A stretch of 64,000 nt of DNA from Amia ocellicauda (GCF_036373705.1 NC_089866.1:25475001-25539000), one strand, 5' to 3'; positions 24,121 to 34,700 are shown, counted from the first letter of the stretch. A program made the numbers and translations. Notes: a model not told the origin generated them from the letters alone.

Positions 24121-24514
24121 ATGGCGCTGTTGCTATGGACTTCAATTTTCTGTATTTTTGCGATCACCGCTCATACACAGGTTTCTACTACATTTCAGAC
24201 ACCCACCGGCGATATCAGCACAGCATCTGTAAAAGGTAACGAATCAGTTACCGATGTAAAAGAACTGAACACCACAACGGAGATCGCTGCTCCATCCGTC
24301 CCAAAAACAACAGGAGCGGGTCCCCAATCGGCGAGCACCGGGGAAACAGTAAAGGTGGACACCACCACCAATGCTACAGAAGCGACTCTCACAGTCTCCC
24401 CGTCGAAAACGACAACCCGGACAACAATTCATTCAACCGCAATAACTACAACCACGGTCCCCTCCACGAAATCGCTGCCTCTCTCCGGTGCCCTCCCTCC
24501 TCCGATAACTAACC
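24121..24514 (+). CDS. TCTN1: TCTN1 exon 1 (start, signal peptide, Thr/Ser-rich)
   Basis: 394 nt from ATG 24121 (context GAAAAAATGG) to donor GTAAGA at 24515. Encodes the signal peptide and about 110 residues rich in Thr, Ser and Pro, with several N-glycosylation sequons (NES, NTT, NAT). Fast-evolving low-complexity protein sequence. Confidence 0.93.
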
Positions 24515-27500
24515 GTAAGACTTGAGATTCACTACATGAGCTAACAATATTCAAGCAGTGCAACTGCCAGAAATTGTTGATCTAAAACCTTTTGTGTTTT
24601 TGTTTAGTTTCCCTCTTGTGTCCGTGCAATACGATGGACAATCAATGCGATGTCAACTGCTGCTGCGACCTGGACTGCGCTGGAGACCTGGCGCTTTTCA
24701 CGTCTTGCACGGTGCAGAAAGTCATGTACGATATTTACATTCATGTGTCCCGTAGGTTCATAATGCAATGCAATGCAGTGTGCAATAATATCACAATAAC
24801 TGTGTTTATGCAGAAAGATAGTTTTGGGTTCAGAAATAAACTGACGAAGTAACCTGTTGTATATTTCAGTGCTGACCCCCAGCTCTGCAGCCAGCAGGCT
24901 GTCCTCTACTCTTTGAACACGACTGCGGACGGTTTTGCACAGGTACAGTCCACTGCCATGGAGGAGGTCAACCCAAACGTCTTCTGTATACAGACTGCCA
25001 ACTGTAAGTAATGCTCATGTGAAATTAATCAACATGCAAAAATAATGAAAGAATATAATTACACGTATCTACTCTTAAATTAAATAATTGATGATGGAGT
25101 AAGGTTGGGTGTTGTAGGATAACTGCAGTTTCTTTAAAGAAATGTCCCATTATTGGATATCAGTTTGATCAAATCACTAAACAGTTGAAAGCTTAGCTAT
25201 CTGATTGAATTTAGTTTTTTCTCATAGGTCTTAATATTTTCTAGATATGGCAGCCCTGGAATTTGCCACCCCAGAGGTGCCCACTGAGGGTAACTTCGAC
25301 AGTCTGTTCCAGAAATTCGTTGGGTTCTTCTTCAGCTCTTCCAGTGGGAGAGAGACAGATGTTGTCTCGAGCAGAGCAAATGCCCAAACTGCCAGTGGCT
25401 ATCTGGTAAGGAAGGTGCTCCAAGGCTGGATAATTCACTGCTAAAGATAACAGAACACCCATTCCATACATTTGCAGCATCTCACACGCAAGGTCAAGGT
25501 CACATCTCAAGCATGATAAAATGTATCCTGACATGCTTTCTTCAGTTAGTCATTAGCATGCAACCAATAAGCCTCCTCTCATTTGTGACCTTTCTTATGT
25601 TCTTGCACATTCAGATATTTTCAGGAGCTACCTTTAGCTCCTTTTCTAATCCTAGGTATTTTTAAAGAAACAGGGCATTTTTCTACAGTAGATCTGAGGA
25701 AGAACTTCCTACAGCAGTATAGGCGTAGGTTTAGGAGAGGATTTGCAGTGACATTTGTTTGTGTTTTGTTTGCCATTGGTGATGGACAGATACCTAGAAA
25801 AGTGTCAGGACTGGTTGTTATAAATGTCCTCCATGTTAGCTGATTTGTTTACATCGTATTGCAGTGTGAAGGGCCTACCTAGGTGAAATATGCATTGACT
25901 AAATAGACACTGTTCTTGTTAATAAACATGCAAATGAGTGGAGGCTTACAAAAAACAAAACAAAAAAGGCCTACATCAACTACAGCCTGTAAGTACATCA
26001 GAGCCAGGTCCCTGGCTGCTGCTTTTGAGTTCCTACATTGCAAAGTGTCCCAACATTGTCACCTGATCTAACTGTGGTGCTAACCCATCAAATAATCAAC
26101 TCTTTTATTATAGAGTTTATTATACCTGATCATCTTGTTGAACTTGTTTTTTTGTTTTTGTTTTTCTAATTCCGTGTCTCAGTATGCCGATGTAATTCAG
26201 ACAGTAGACAAAGATGGGATCCAAGGATTTCTCACGCTGCCAGCCCCCTCTGTCACCTCTCAGTGCACTGACGCTAACCCAGCTGGTAGGTGTCAGCTAG
26301 ATCACTACAATTGCCGGATTTATAGTATAGGAAATGTGTTGGAGCACTGTCCCTTCAGAGCAAAGGTTCTCAACCCTGGTCCTGGGCATCCAGTGTATTG
26401 ATTGATACTTGAAGCAAGCTGTCAACTACTCGTTCGAACCATGAATTCAATAGTCTCTCTGTACTGCAGCCTTCTTAGAATCCCAGAAGACGCAGTGTAT
26501 TAGGAATCTTGACTTGGCGACAGACTGTGCCAACGTGCCTGCCCTGAGCCCCCACAACTACCTGCAGGACAGAATCCTCTCTGTGAGTGGCGAGGGAGGG
26601 GGAGACAGGGAGGGAGATGGGGAGGGATGGGGAAGGGAGAGAGATGGAAAGGGGAGTGCTTGGGAAAGAAATATTGCCTTTATACTTGTATCCCAAAGGT
26701 TGTCTTTTAGTGCAGGAATGTCTTTCACGATTAAGGGTGACAGATCTTTCTTGTGGAAAAACAGTCAGAAGTACAAAAATGTTTTTGTTGTGGCACTTTT
26801 TCAAAATGCGTTTTCCTTTTTTTTTAATTACAGATGAAAAACAATGGCAGTGAGGTAAGTCTTTATTTTTATGGACCAAACATTTTACTACTTTTACCAC
26901 AGTATGTACAGTAGTGCAGGAGTCGGCAACCTTGGCTTTCACACTCCATTCTATCACAAGCAAACTAATCCAATATTATTTAAGTGATCTCTATCAGACA
27001 GGATAATCAATTAAGGGCCAATTCAGAGGTTAAGTGAATAAACCTCAAGGTGGAACACAGTCCTGGGCTGGAATGACTAGGGAGTGTCAAGGCTGTCTCG
27101 ACAACTGTAAACCAAACTATACAGAATGGATGCAGCTAATTAGCATAAGTACTAATTATTGTGTAAGACTTAGATAAGTGAGTGAGTCCTTCAGAGATAA
27201 TGTACAGCTATAATTAACTCTTTACCTTCTACTACATATGTTTTTTGGGGTTATCCAGACTTCTGAAATATTGTTAATAGGAAACTAAATATGAAAATGT
27301 GACTATAAACATAGACCAAGAGCAAATATGATTAACTTGGTGTGATTGTTTTTCTCCAGCTTGTCAACATCTGGGTGAGCTCTGTGACACTGCAGAGCCT
27401 CAATGGGACGCGCATTCGACTGAACTCCACTGACATCACAGCCTACAGCCCGGGATGGGACAAAAACTCTGTGTGTAGCAATGTAGTGCTCAAGGTAAGT

Positions 27501-27945
27501 TACTCGCTCCCTACCTGTCTCTATTCCATGCAGTTGGTGCAGCCCAAATTGCACAAGATTACATCTGTTATATAGTTAAAAACACCTTTCACACAACATA
27601 TTAACTTATAGGCTACAGCAAGACGCATGCAGTGCAGTACTTATTGAAAATGCGTATTCTTGTGTTTTCTGCAGGTTATCTACGAGATTGAATACCATGA
27701 AACCGGGGCCATTGTGAATGCAAAAGTGGCCTTTACTCTGGGTGCAGTTGACCGTGACATGCTGCCACTACAGCAGGACTTTCAAATTATTTTCACGCAG
27801 GTACGCTTAACCAATCCTTGGAGACCTGTTGTTTATTTTAGATTTGTTAGGTCTTACTGTATGCAAATGCTTTTAAGTTAGTGTGCGTTGAGGCATCTTC
27901 TAAATGTTTATCGGTTAAATACTATATTAATACTACTAATATTGG

Positions 27946-27985
<40 letters not shown>

Positions 27986-30183
27986 AAAAAAGAACTGTCA
28001 TTGACTTTGTTTTCCAGGCAAGCACACATCCAGTCCCCTTGAGTGGAAATCCTGGCTATGTGTTTGGGCTCCCTCTAGTGGCTGGTTGGCGACCTGCAGG
28101 ATATCCTTTTATCCACCCCAGAGCTGCATGCAGCGTTCATGATCTCATTGCTGTTTATAACAGGTTTGCGTGTAACATGACGTGGAGAGAGTCAGATTTA
28201 ACAGGCTCCTAAACCATGCATCACCAAATGATCACATGGCGAGGTATTTCTGCTTGAGGTTTACGCGGGTCCTCTGCTATGCTGATGGATATTGCAGATT
28301 TCATGGATTAAGTGCAAAAGTTCAAGCCTTAAAGCCTCTTTGGTGCTCCACATAAGGACATTTTCTTCTGAAAATGAAAAATCTTAATTACCATCTTCCT
28401 GCTCTAACTGTGTTTGCGCTCTTTACACAAAAGGCTGCAGCTGTTAATTACCATACGTTGTTATTTGCTGCCAGCTGGTCACAAGCAGAATACTGCGCTT
28501 TGGGTTTTGTCCTTGACCGTCTCTTGCACGTCTGGCATTTATCAGAGTGCAAACCGGTTTGGGGGACTGACCGTCCTGAAAAGTTCAGGCATTCAGGACT
28601 GTCTGAACAGCTCTGGGGAGAGGAGTCCAGTCCTGTTTGGGGTGAACGTGGTGTCAGGATGTACGCTCAGGTGAGGCTATAGCAGCAGCAGCAGCAGTAA
28701 TACTGCAAGAAACTGAACTGAAATAACAGTAGTGTCCATTGTGTGAACTGGTGTGGCATACTGTATGGCATCAGTCTGCATGAGCCCTGTATCACTGTGC
28801 ATGGATTTTGTTTGTGAAGTACACATATGTGACATGAATCCCACTGTATACCCTACAGGGTGGACAGCTCTGACAATTGCACAGTGCTGTCTGAAGTGAT
28901 CCTGGGAGTGCTGAGGGGACAAAGTTTCCCCCAGTACGTGGCTTCCTTTGGGAACTCTCAGCCCCAGGAAGTCTTGGACTGGGTGCCAATCAAGACTGTG
29001 AGCAGCGTGTTGGTAAGAATGCCTTACAAAAGGCCACTGTCCTAGATAGTTGAGCAATTCTGTTACACAAGCACGGAAGAAAGTTATTGATTTTCATACT
29101 TAATTTGACTGATTTAGGAAATATGTGATTTAGTTTAGTAAGAGTTAATGTTTAAATAATGAATAAGTCTTTAATAATTTATCAGTAAGCATTTTTCTTT
29201 TTTCCCCAACATATATATTTCCCATTTCGGTTTTACCAAACTCAAATCATGAATCATATCATTAGAAGCTAACGAGCCTACTGGGTTCTATAATTCTGGG
29301 TGTAACATTTTAAATCAAAGTTATTAAAATTATTTCCTCTTCACAGACTTTGTGACTTGAATCTGATACTCCAAAGTTCATTTTAAAAGTACTGGCAACT
29401 ACATTCTAGGATAATTGTGTGAGCGTCACGTTATCTGTGTAAAAAGCCCCTATTTGGTAAGAAGAGAGGGGAACATTTCTAGTTTTTAAATATTATGGTT
29501 CTCTTTATATTAATAGTTTTGTGTAGGAAACTGCCTGCCATTTTGAAATGTCTGAGTCACTGTGACACAAGACAACATCTGAAGGGGAAAGCCGTGATTT
29601 GTACATCTTCAGTATTGGGTTCACAAGGAATAAATGGCACAAGTGAGGCAGAAAGCAAATCAGCGGCTTAACATGCACCAATCCTTACACATCAGATCCT
29701 GAAACTTGTCATGTGATTAACGACCTCGGCCCTTGTGTTTTCAGAGTGCCCCGAGCTGTAGTGTTCCCCTGTCTGTTCACCTCGAAGTGAGATGGACTCT
29801 GTATGGGTCCCTGGTGAACCCACAGGCTCAGATCGTCAACGTGACTGAAAGGATCTCGGCTAACTCCAGTAACTTGGTGAGTCATAATACAGATCTCAAG
29901 ACGTCTATGAAGAAAGCGTAGTTTCAATGACAATATTCAAAAGATCTATTTTATGCCTCTGGGAATGAGTGTGTGTGAGCATTGGGGAGGCAGGCCCTGT
30001 CACCTGAGTTCTGAAGCTCCTCTGTTGTGTTCCCAGCAAGCTCTGGCTGAACCATCTGGGCTTCTGGGACTTTCCAGCACGGTGACGTTCATTGCAGTGT
30101 CTGCCCCAGCCCAGCCGGAGTACAAGGCCCCACCCACCATCGATGCCTCACTCCCCTTCGACTTCTTCTTCCCCTTCGTGTGA
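24121..30183 (+). CDS. TCTN1: TCTN1, tectonic-1, ciliary transition-zone protein (14 coding exons, joined)
   Basis: Tectonic-1 is a secreted or membrane-associated member of the MKS/B9 transition-zone complex, needed for ciliary gating and Hedgehog signalling. The joined exons total 1,962 nt (653 aa) with all phases consistent. The protein starts [20 protein letters not shown], a good signal peptide. A Thr/Ser-rich mucin-like region to residue about 131 follows, then a Cys-rich segment (LCPCN, then [11 protein letters not shown]) typical of tectonics. A long conserved domain comes next ([51 protein letters not shown]), and the tail is [10 protein letters not shown]. Human TCTN1 is 587 aa, so this N-terminal region is longer. 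TCTN1 is preferred over TCTN2/3 because of the SLP.F.FFFPFV tail and because PPTC7 and HVCN1 flank it. One intron is AT-AC and one exon is only 21 nt. Confidence 0.97.
24608..24725 (+). CDS. TCTN1: TCTN1 exon 2 (Cys-rich)
   Basis: The acceptor is TTTGTTTAG. Encodes [20 protein letters not shown] and on to TVQKV. The donor GTACGA at 24726 was chosen because it alone preserves phase and length against human TCTN1. A nearby GTAGGT (24752) would shift the frame. Confidence 0.88.
24870..25003 (+). CDS. TCTN1: TCTN1 exon 3
   Basis: Encodes [20 protein letters not shown] and on to [11 protein letters not shown]. It runs from a TATTTCAG acceptor to a GTAAGT donor, phase 2 to 1. Confidence 0.95.
25245..25405 (+). 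CDS. TCTN1: TCTN1 exon 4
   Basis: Encodes [20 protein letters not shown] and on to QTASGYL. The acceptor is TTTTCTAG and the donor GTAAGG, ending in phase 0. Confidence 0.95.
25406..26182 (+). other. TCTN1 intron 4
   Basis: 777-bp GT-AG intron with no ORF or repeat of note. Confidence 0.9.
26183..26285 (+). CDS. TCTN1: TCTN1 exon 5
   Basis: Encodes [20 protein letters not shown] and on to CTDANPA. It runs from a GTCTCAG acceptor to a GTAGGT donor, phase 0 to 1. Confidence 0.95.
26286..26469 (+). repeat. TCTN1 intron 5 with hAT-like repeat fragment
   Basis: Within this short intron, the sequence at about 26363-26397 (GGTTCTCAACCCTGGTCCTG) matches the terminal consensus of a dispersed hAT-type MITE family seen elsewhere in the window. 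Confidence 0.5.
26470..26582 (+). CDS. TCTN1: TCTN1 exon 6
   Basis: Encodes [20 protein letters not shown] and on to QDRILS. It runs from a TACTGCAG acceptor to a GTGAGT donor. Confidence 0.95.
26834..26854 (+). CDS. TCTN1: TCTN1 exon 7, 21-nt microexon
   Basis: Encodes only MKNNGSE, between a T-rich TTAATTACAG acceptor and a GTAAGT donor. It is in phase 0 on both sides, so skipping it would keep the frame. It aligns with VPDSRKK of human TCTN1, supporting its reality. Confidence 0.85.
26855..27359 (+). other. TCTN1 intron 7 with degenerate MITE-like repeat
   Basis: 505-bp intron. About 26918-27085 starts GCAGGAGTCGGCAACCTTGG and ends near AGTCCTGGGCTGGAATGAC. It resembles the dispersed 'CAGGGGTCTCCAACC' type repeats. 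The rest is AT-rich without features. Confidence 0.45.
27360..27494 (+). CDS. TCTN1: TCTN1 exon 8
   Basis: 135 nt, phase 0 to 0. Encodes [20 protein letters not shown] and on to CSNVVLK, with N-glycosylation sequons NGT and NST. Confidence 0.96.
27675..27800 (+). CDS. TCTN1: TCTN1 exon 9
   Basis: 126 nt, phase 0 to 0. Encodes [20 protein letters not shown] and on to FQIIFTQ. Confidence 0.96.
27948..27983. repeat. (TTA)n microsatellite in TCTN1 intron 9
   Basis: About 12 TTA units, 35 bp upstream of the acceptor of exon 10. Confidence 0.95.
28018..28100 (+). CDS. TCTN1: TCTN1 exon 10 (before the AT-AC intron)
   Basis: 83 nt. Encodes [20 protein letters not shown] followed by VAGWRPA and ends in phase 2. 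The next bases, ATATCCTTTT, match the U12 AT-AC donor and not a GT donor. Confidence 0.93.
28101..28529 (+). other. TCTN1: AT-AC, U12-type intron of TCTN1
   Basis: The 429-nt intron begins ATATCCTTTT, the consensus 5' splice site of AT-AC minor-spliceosome introns. It ends in AC at 28528-28529. A U12 branch-point match, TCCTTGAC (28510-28517), places its A 13 nt before the intron end, within the usual 10-16 nt window. There is no polypyrimidine-AG acceptor at this junction. Joining across these ends restores WRPAGSGIYQ in frame, as in other tectonic-1 proteins. Confidence 0.92.
28530..28670 (+). CDS. TCTN1: TCTN1 exon 11
   Basis: 141 nt following the AC acceptor. Encodes [20 protein letters not shown] and on to VSGCTL, with a GTGAGG donor. 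Confidence 0.95.
28859..29012 (+). CDS. TCTN1: TCTN1 exon 12
   Basis: 154 nt. Encodes [20 protein letters not shown] and on to [14 protein letters not shown], including the conserved ASFGNSQPQ block. The donor is GTAAGA. Confidence 0.96.
29013..29744 (+). other. TCTN1 intron 12
   Basis: 732-bp AT-rich GT-AG intron. Nothing recognisable inside. Confidence 0.9.
29745..29876 (+). CDS. TCTN1: TCTN1 exon 13
   Basis: 132 nt, phase 0 to 0. Encodes [20 protein letters not shown] and on to NSSNL, with [12 protein letters not shown]. Confidence 0.96.
30037..30183 (+). CDS. TCTN1: TCTN1 exon 14 and stop
   Basis: 147 nt after a TTCCCAG acceptor. Encodes [20 protein letters not shown] and on to [11 protein letters not shown], with TGA at 30181-30183. 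The Phe-rich tail is a tectonic hallmark. Confidence 0.97.
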   Translation, partial: QALAEPSGLLGLSSTVTFIAVSAPAQPEYKAPPTIDASLPFDFFFPFV

Positions 30184-30810
30184 CGGACAGGTGCTGGGGG
30201 TCTCTTAGGAGGCGGGCTGTAGAGCTGGACTGATGTATACTAAGGTCTCTTCCCTAGCACCTCTGCACTGAAACCTCCAGGGAAGGGCTGTTGCAGAAAT
30301 TTGATTGTATGTAACTGGAACACTGGACATCACTGAAAGGGAAGATACAACACACTAGAGCAGGGGTCTCCAGCTCCATTCCTGGCTTTTGTTCCACCCC
30401 AGCCTTCAGTTACAGGCCCAAGCTGATTAACTGCAAAACGTCAGACCATCAAATCAGAACAACTTGAAATGTCATTCGTCAGGATCTTAATTTGCATTCA
30501 TTTGCAGACCACATCCTGTTGTCGAACCAAAGCCTAGCCCCTCCAAGCCTATCTTTTGTGCAGCTACTACAGTCCTGTGAGCGAGTGAAAACCCAAAGAT
30601 GATCTGGATTGTTCCATGTTTGTTAATGATTGTCAAGTAGGTCCTGATCATTTCTAGTGTGTTTGTTCTTTTCCTCAGAAAGCCCTTGAGGATGTAAAAA
30701 CTGTAAATGGTGTCACTACAGACTATTTATTTTTGAAATGTCAATGATGTATATATCTGAATGGTTATTTTTGTACATGTTGGGGTGTGTTTTGATACAG
30801 CTTTAATAAA
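30184..30810 (+). other. TCTN1 3' UTR
   Basis: Runs from the stop codon to the AATAAA at 30805-30810. About 30361-30545 starts CAGGGGTCTCCAGCTCCATT and looks like a member of the dispersed hAT-like MITE family, so part of the UTR is probably repeat-derived. TATA-rich and T-rich near the end. Confidence 0.75.
30805..30810 (+). promoter_or_regulatory. TCTN1 poly(A) signal
   Basis: Canonical AATAAA about 620 nt after the stop codon, followed by T-rich sequence. A second AATAAA lies at about 30863-30868. Confidence 0.75.
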
Positions 30811-31520
30811 CTTTTAATATCATATTGCTTGAACATGATTTTCTTTCCTTTGAAAAATCCTAAATAAAGACTCACCACTTCATAGCACTGGACTCATATC
30901 ATATTAGACTTATATTAGGCAGTTTCTGTACACAATAGTGCATAGAAGAGAATAATTGTATAAACAGTTGTGGTACAATTGAGGCAAGTCACAAGTGCAG
31001 AGGTGGCAATTAAAGTAACACAAAGTAAGTACATATACATTTGCAACCTGGCTTTCACAATTACATATTTCAGTATACATGAGCTACATTATCACAATGC
31101 CCTTACAGTACACACTGCATTGCCTTTAAGTCTGAGTTACCACATCTCATTAAAATAGCACTCAATCTTGACTACAGCCATGCCAGCCTGCAGTGGATTT
31201 AGTTTAGATCTCCCTTTAATATCAGAGCCTTTTTTAAATGGAGTGTACAGTTTCAGCAGAAAAGTTCACTTTTTTTTACGCTCCATTGATAATTCTCTCT
31301 ATACATTGTAGTTTTCAACTGTACTACAAGCATGGGTTTTCATTACTCTATACTGTTAATAAACCAAATAACATCACATTAGAAAATACATAATTCTTGA
31401 CCTGCCACCGTGCTTTCCAAGGATCCCACTGTGGATTTTATACTTAGAGGTGAATAATGTTTTTCTTATTTTTGGTGGGAAGATCTGCAGAAACTGGTCC
31501 ATCTTTCCCCGAAACACAAC
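30811..31520. other. Convergent 3' zone between TCTN1 and HVCN1
   Basis: HVCN1 3' UTR on the minus strand. The nearest minus-strand signal is the variant ATTAAA (TTTAAT on plus) at 31215-31220. A canonical AATAAA on minus exists only at 30726-30731, inside the TCTN1 3' UTR. If that one is used, the two transcripts overlap antisense. Confidence 0.55.
31215..31220 (-). promoter_or_regulatory. Candidate HVCN1 poly(A) signal (ATTAAA)
   Basis: Variant signal about 300 nt past the HVCN1 stop codon. The downstream alternative is AATAAA at 30726-30731 on minus. Confidence 0.35.
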
Positions 31521-31577
31521 CTAGAATTTAATTCCATGTTGCTGTAACAGAGTGCGTAATCGGTCATTTTCCTGCTC
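31521..31577 (-). CDS. HVCN1: HVCN1 coding exon 5 and stop
   Basis: 57 nt. Encodes [18 protein letters not shown] and a TAG stop, matching the EQEIERLNKLLRQHG end of human Hv1. Confidence 0.95.
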   Translation of the reverse strand, partial: EQENDRLRTLLQQHGIKF

Positions 31578-31747
31578 CTGTGGGTGGGGGGGAAAGAAAA
31601 AAAGTATGTCAGCCATGGTGCCTTTACTGTGTGATACTCCATCAAGGCATTCATACAGCAGAGTTTAAAAATGGGGCAATAACATATCAGCACAATCTAG
31701 GAATTGCATACCTGAACAGTCAGTACAATGTTTTGTTCTTGGTAAAC

Positions 31748-31782
<35 letters not shown>

Positions 31783-34700
31783 TTTGTGCCTCTCATATCT
31801 TACTGATATTGCAGCTTTTTGTCTGTTATAATGCAGGTTAATAATTAACAAACACCTCACTTCCATGTAGGTATTTCAGTTCATTGCATGAGGTATAAAA
31901 GTGTGTGAACTTGTACTTGCAAATAAGATTTGATTGTTACCTTAAGTTGTGTAATGTGTAATATATTTTCCCTGTAATATTGTGTAAATGTAGAACAATT
32001 GAAATTGTTAAACCATGCCAGTCACATTGGATACAGATGTCTGCTCAGAAACAACAACAACAATAATAATAATAATAAGAGTAATAAGTCACAGGGCAAT
32101 GTGTGCATTTGCCTTGTTTCCATACTGTCAGTATGTACTGGAGAGGAAGTCAATCAAAGACATTGTTTACCGTTCGGTTTTTGTGTTGTTGCAATTCGTG
32201 GACCTGCTGTGTGAGGTGCTCGTTGGCTGTTTTCAGCTTCTCTACTTTGTGTTCAGCCTGCGTCTTCACTGACACCAGAACCCCTGCAAACAAATGTACA
32301 AATAATGGTGACTGCTGCTCGATACAGGGAGCAGCCAGAGTCCCGAAGGCTTGAACCCAATCCAAAACCTAGACTTGCCTGAGAAGCACAAATTCCAGTC
32401 CCCATTCTTGATGGTGGCATTTGTTTTTTCCACATTTTTCATTCTGCATAATTCTTAAAAAGGGCTTTGTTTTAATTTTGCAATGGGTGGGTAAGCCAAT
32501 TTATCTATCTATTTATTTTTCTTTATCCAGAGTTTCATATAAAATGATGTATTCATTTTAACACATCAGCACTGCACAGCTTTAGTAACAGCCTAAAGTA
32601 GAAAGAACGATGAACATTATAACAGTAGTTAAATGATATAACATAAAATTTTACCAAGACAAAAAGTGAAATATGTGGAAACGTCATTGTTAATCAAAGC
32701 CCTGGGCCTACATTTACAGACTGTGTTTATTTTATTTTTATAAAAAGGAAACACAAAGGTGTGGCCCTAGAAATCATCCATAGGAAGCAGTTAAAATGGT
32801 TTTTGAGGAATGCTAAATTACAGTCTTCCAAAGATTTCATCGACACGTTGCACAGCTTGTATGAATGCAAGTCAGCCAAAAACACCCCAGCCTGTCATTT
32901 TGAAGACTAGCCACACTGCTCTTCTTTCGACCCCTAGCGCCGACACCATCACTCTAATTGTACAGTCTTTAAGACAGATATCCACTCTCCATGTTTTCTA
33001 TTATTATCCAAGTTGAATTAAATTTGAGCAAAGACATGCTCATCTACACATCTATAAAACGATAAACTCATATTCAATAAGTTGGGAATCCTGACAGATA
33101 ATCAAAGGTTTTTCATATTCATATTCTGTTAATCTATTTTAAGAATACTATATTATTATATATTACTAATTGTATTAATTTCATATCCTATTGGTAGATT
33201 CATACAAGCCTGCCCCACAAAAATAATGTGGGGTCACTTGAGGCAGGTCACATATTTAGCCCCACAGAGACAACAGAACACCATAACCTTAACAGTTTGG
33301 TTATCTAAAATAAAAAGACTCCATTCTACAGTTGAGAGCTTGTGTCAAAATTATATATATTTTGGAATATATTATTATTATTATTATTATTATTATGGTG
33401 GGGGTTAGTGCTCTTTTTCAGAAGAAAATTTTAATTAAATGATCAGTGTATTATTTCATAATGCATAGTTTAAATTTACCCAATTTACTGTGACAGTGGA
33501 AATTTAGGGGCTTTTTATTACATTTTTCCAACAACTTTTAATTTAAGTAATGGGCATGATACAAATATATATTTTTTATTTAAATGGGCTATGTGTGGTT
33601 AATTATTCAAACATCGTCAGTTTCTGTTAACAAGAGAGAACAAAATCGATGTGATTGTCACATGACGAACCTTCAAACATTTGGAAAAACCTCCAAAGTT
33701 CTGGTTGCCAAACGAACCTTGGAACCCAAGACAGCCCTAGTTTCTAATTTACCCTTATTCATTGGAAGTCAGAAATGAGGGACCTGGCTTGTAATGTGCA
33801 TCTTTTTTCACTCTGAAGGGCACTCCCGGTCTAGGGGTATATTCAAATAGAAATCCTGGTTTCCATGAACCCTTTGAGCTTGTGCTGCTCATCAGGGATG
33901 CTCTCCTAGGGCCAAGGGCAGTGGTGGCCAGGGCTGTGTGTATGAAGGTGCCATTCGCTCACCGTTGATGATGCGAGCCACCCTCCAGAGACGCAGCAGG
34001 ATGAGCAGGCCCATGCCGTCAAAAGCGTCCTCATGGGAGATGTAGACTATGTCCAGGATGAAGGACACGATGACCACCACCCCGTCAAACACCTCAAACT
34101 TGTGCTTGAAGAACTCCAGCCGGTATGCATAAAGCTTCCCCGCCAGCTCCACCATGAAGAAAGTGAGCAGGGCCAGACTCAAGTAGTGAAACACCTGGAC
34201 AAAGATGCAGCAGAGAGAGAGAGAGAGAGAGAGAGAAAAAGAAATGTACTGGTAAACAGTAACCTTCACTATGTACTTTTCAATGGCAGCCTAAAAATCC
34301 TTCAGTATAAATGTATACCTTTTCTCCACTGTTAATATTACATTTCTAATGTGCTTTGTGATTTTCTATATGAAAAGTACAAAAATAAATACATCAAATG
34401 TATTATTTGTATTAATAATAAAGCAGGGTTTTTCAAATCTAGTCCTCAAAAGGCCACAAGCCAGCAGGAGCCCTTTCCCAACAATCAAATACAAAACAGG
34501 GTTAAATGGGCTCAGATTAATAATTATAAATTCACTAAGTTGAACAAATACATTAGGACTAATTAGGAGCTCAGTTGAAATGAAAAGTAAATAAAATTTG
34601 TGAAGAACTGCAATAATATGTAAATGAGTAATGGCTTTTACTAATTGACATTTGGGGACAGAGAAAATGACTATAGTATGTTGTTCTGCTTAAACTAGAA

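Noticed and set aside
24121..24200. RFX X-box at the TCTN1 start
   Set aside because: GTTGCTATGGAC only fits one half of the X-box consensus; not reported as a site.
24726..24757. Alternative donor GTAGGT for TCTN1 exon 2
   Set aside because: It leaves exon 3 in the wrong frame and adds residues absent from human TCTN1; GTACGA at 24726 fits phase and length.
28374..28682. 102-codon open frame through TCTN1 exon 11
   Set aside because: It starts inside the AT-AC intron in a different frame from the tectonic peptide; chance.
24121..30183. TCTN3 or TCTN2 instead of TCTN1
   Set aside because: The flanking genes PPTC7 and HVCN1 and the similarity across the whole protein favour TCTN1.
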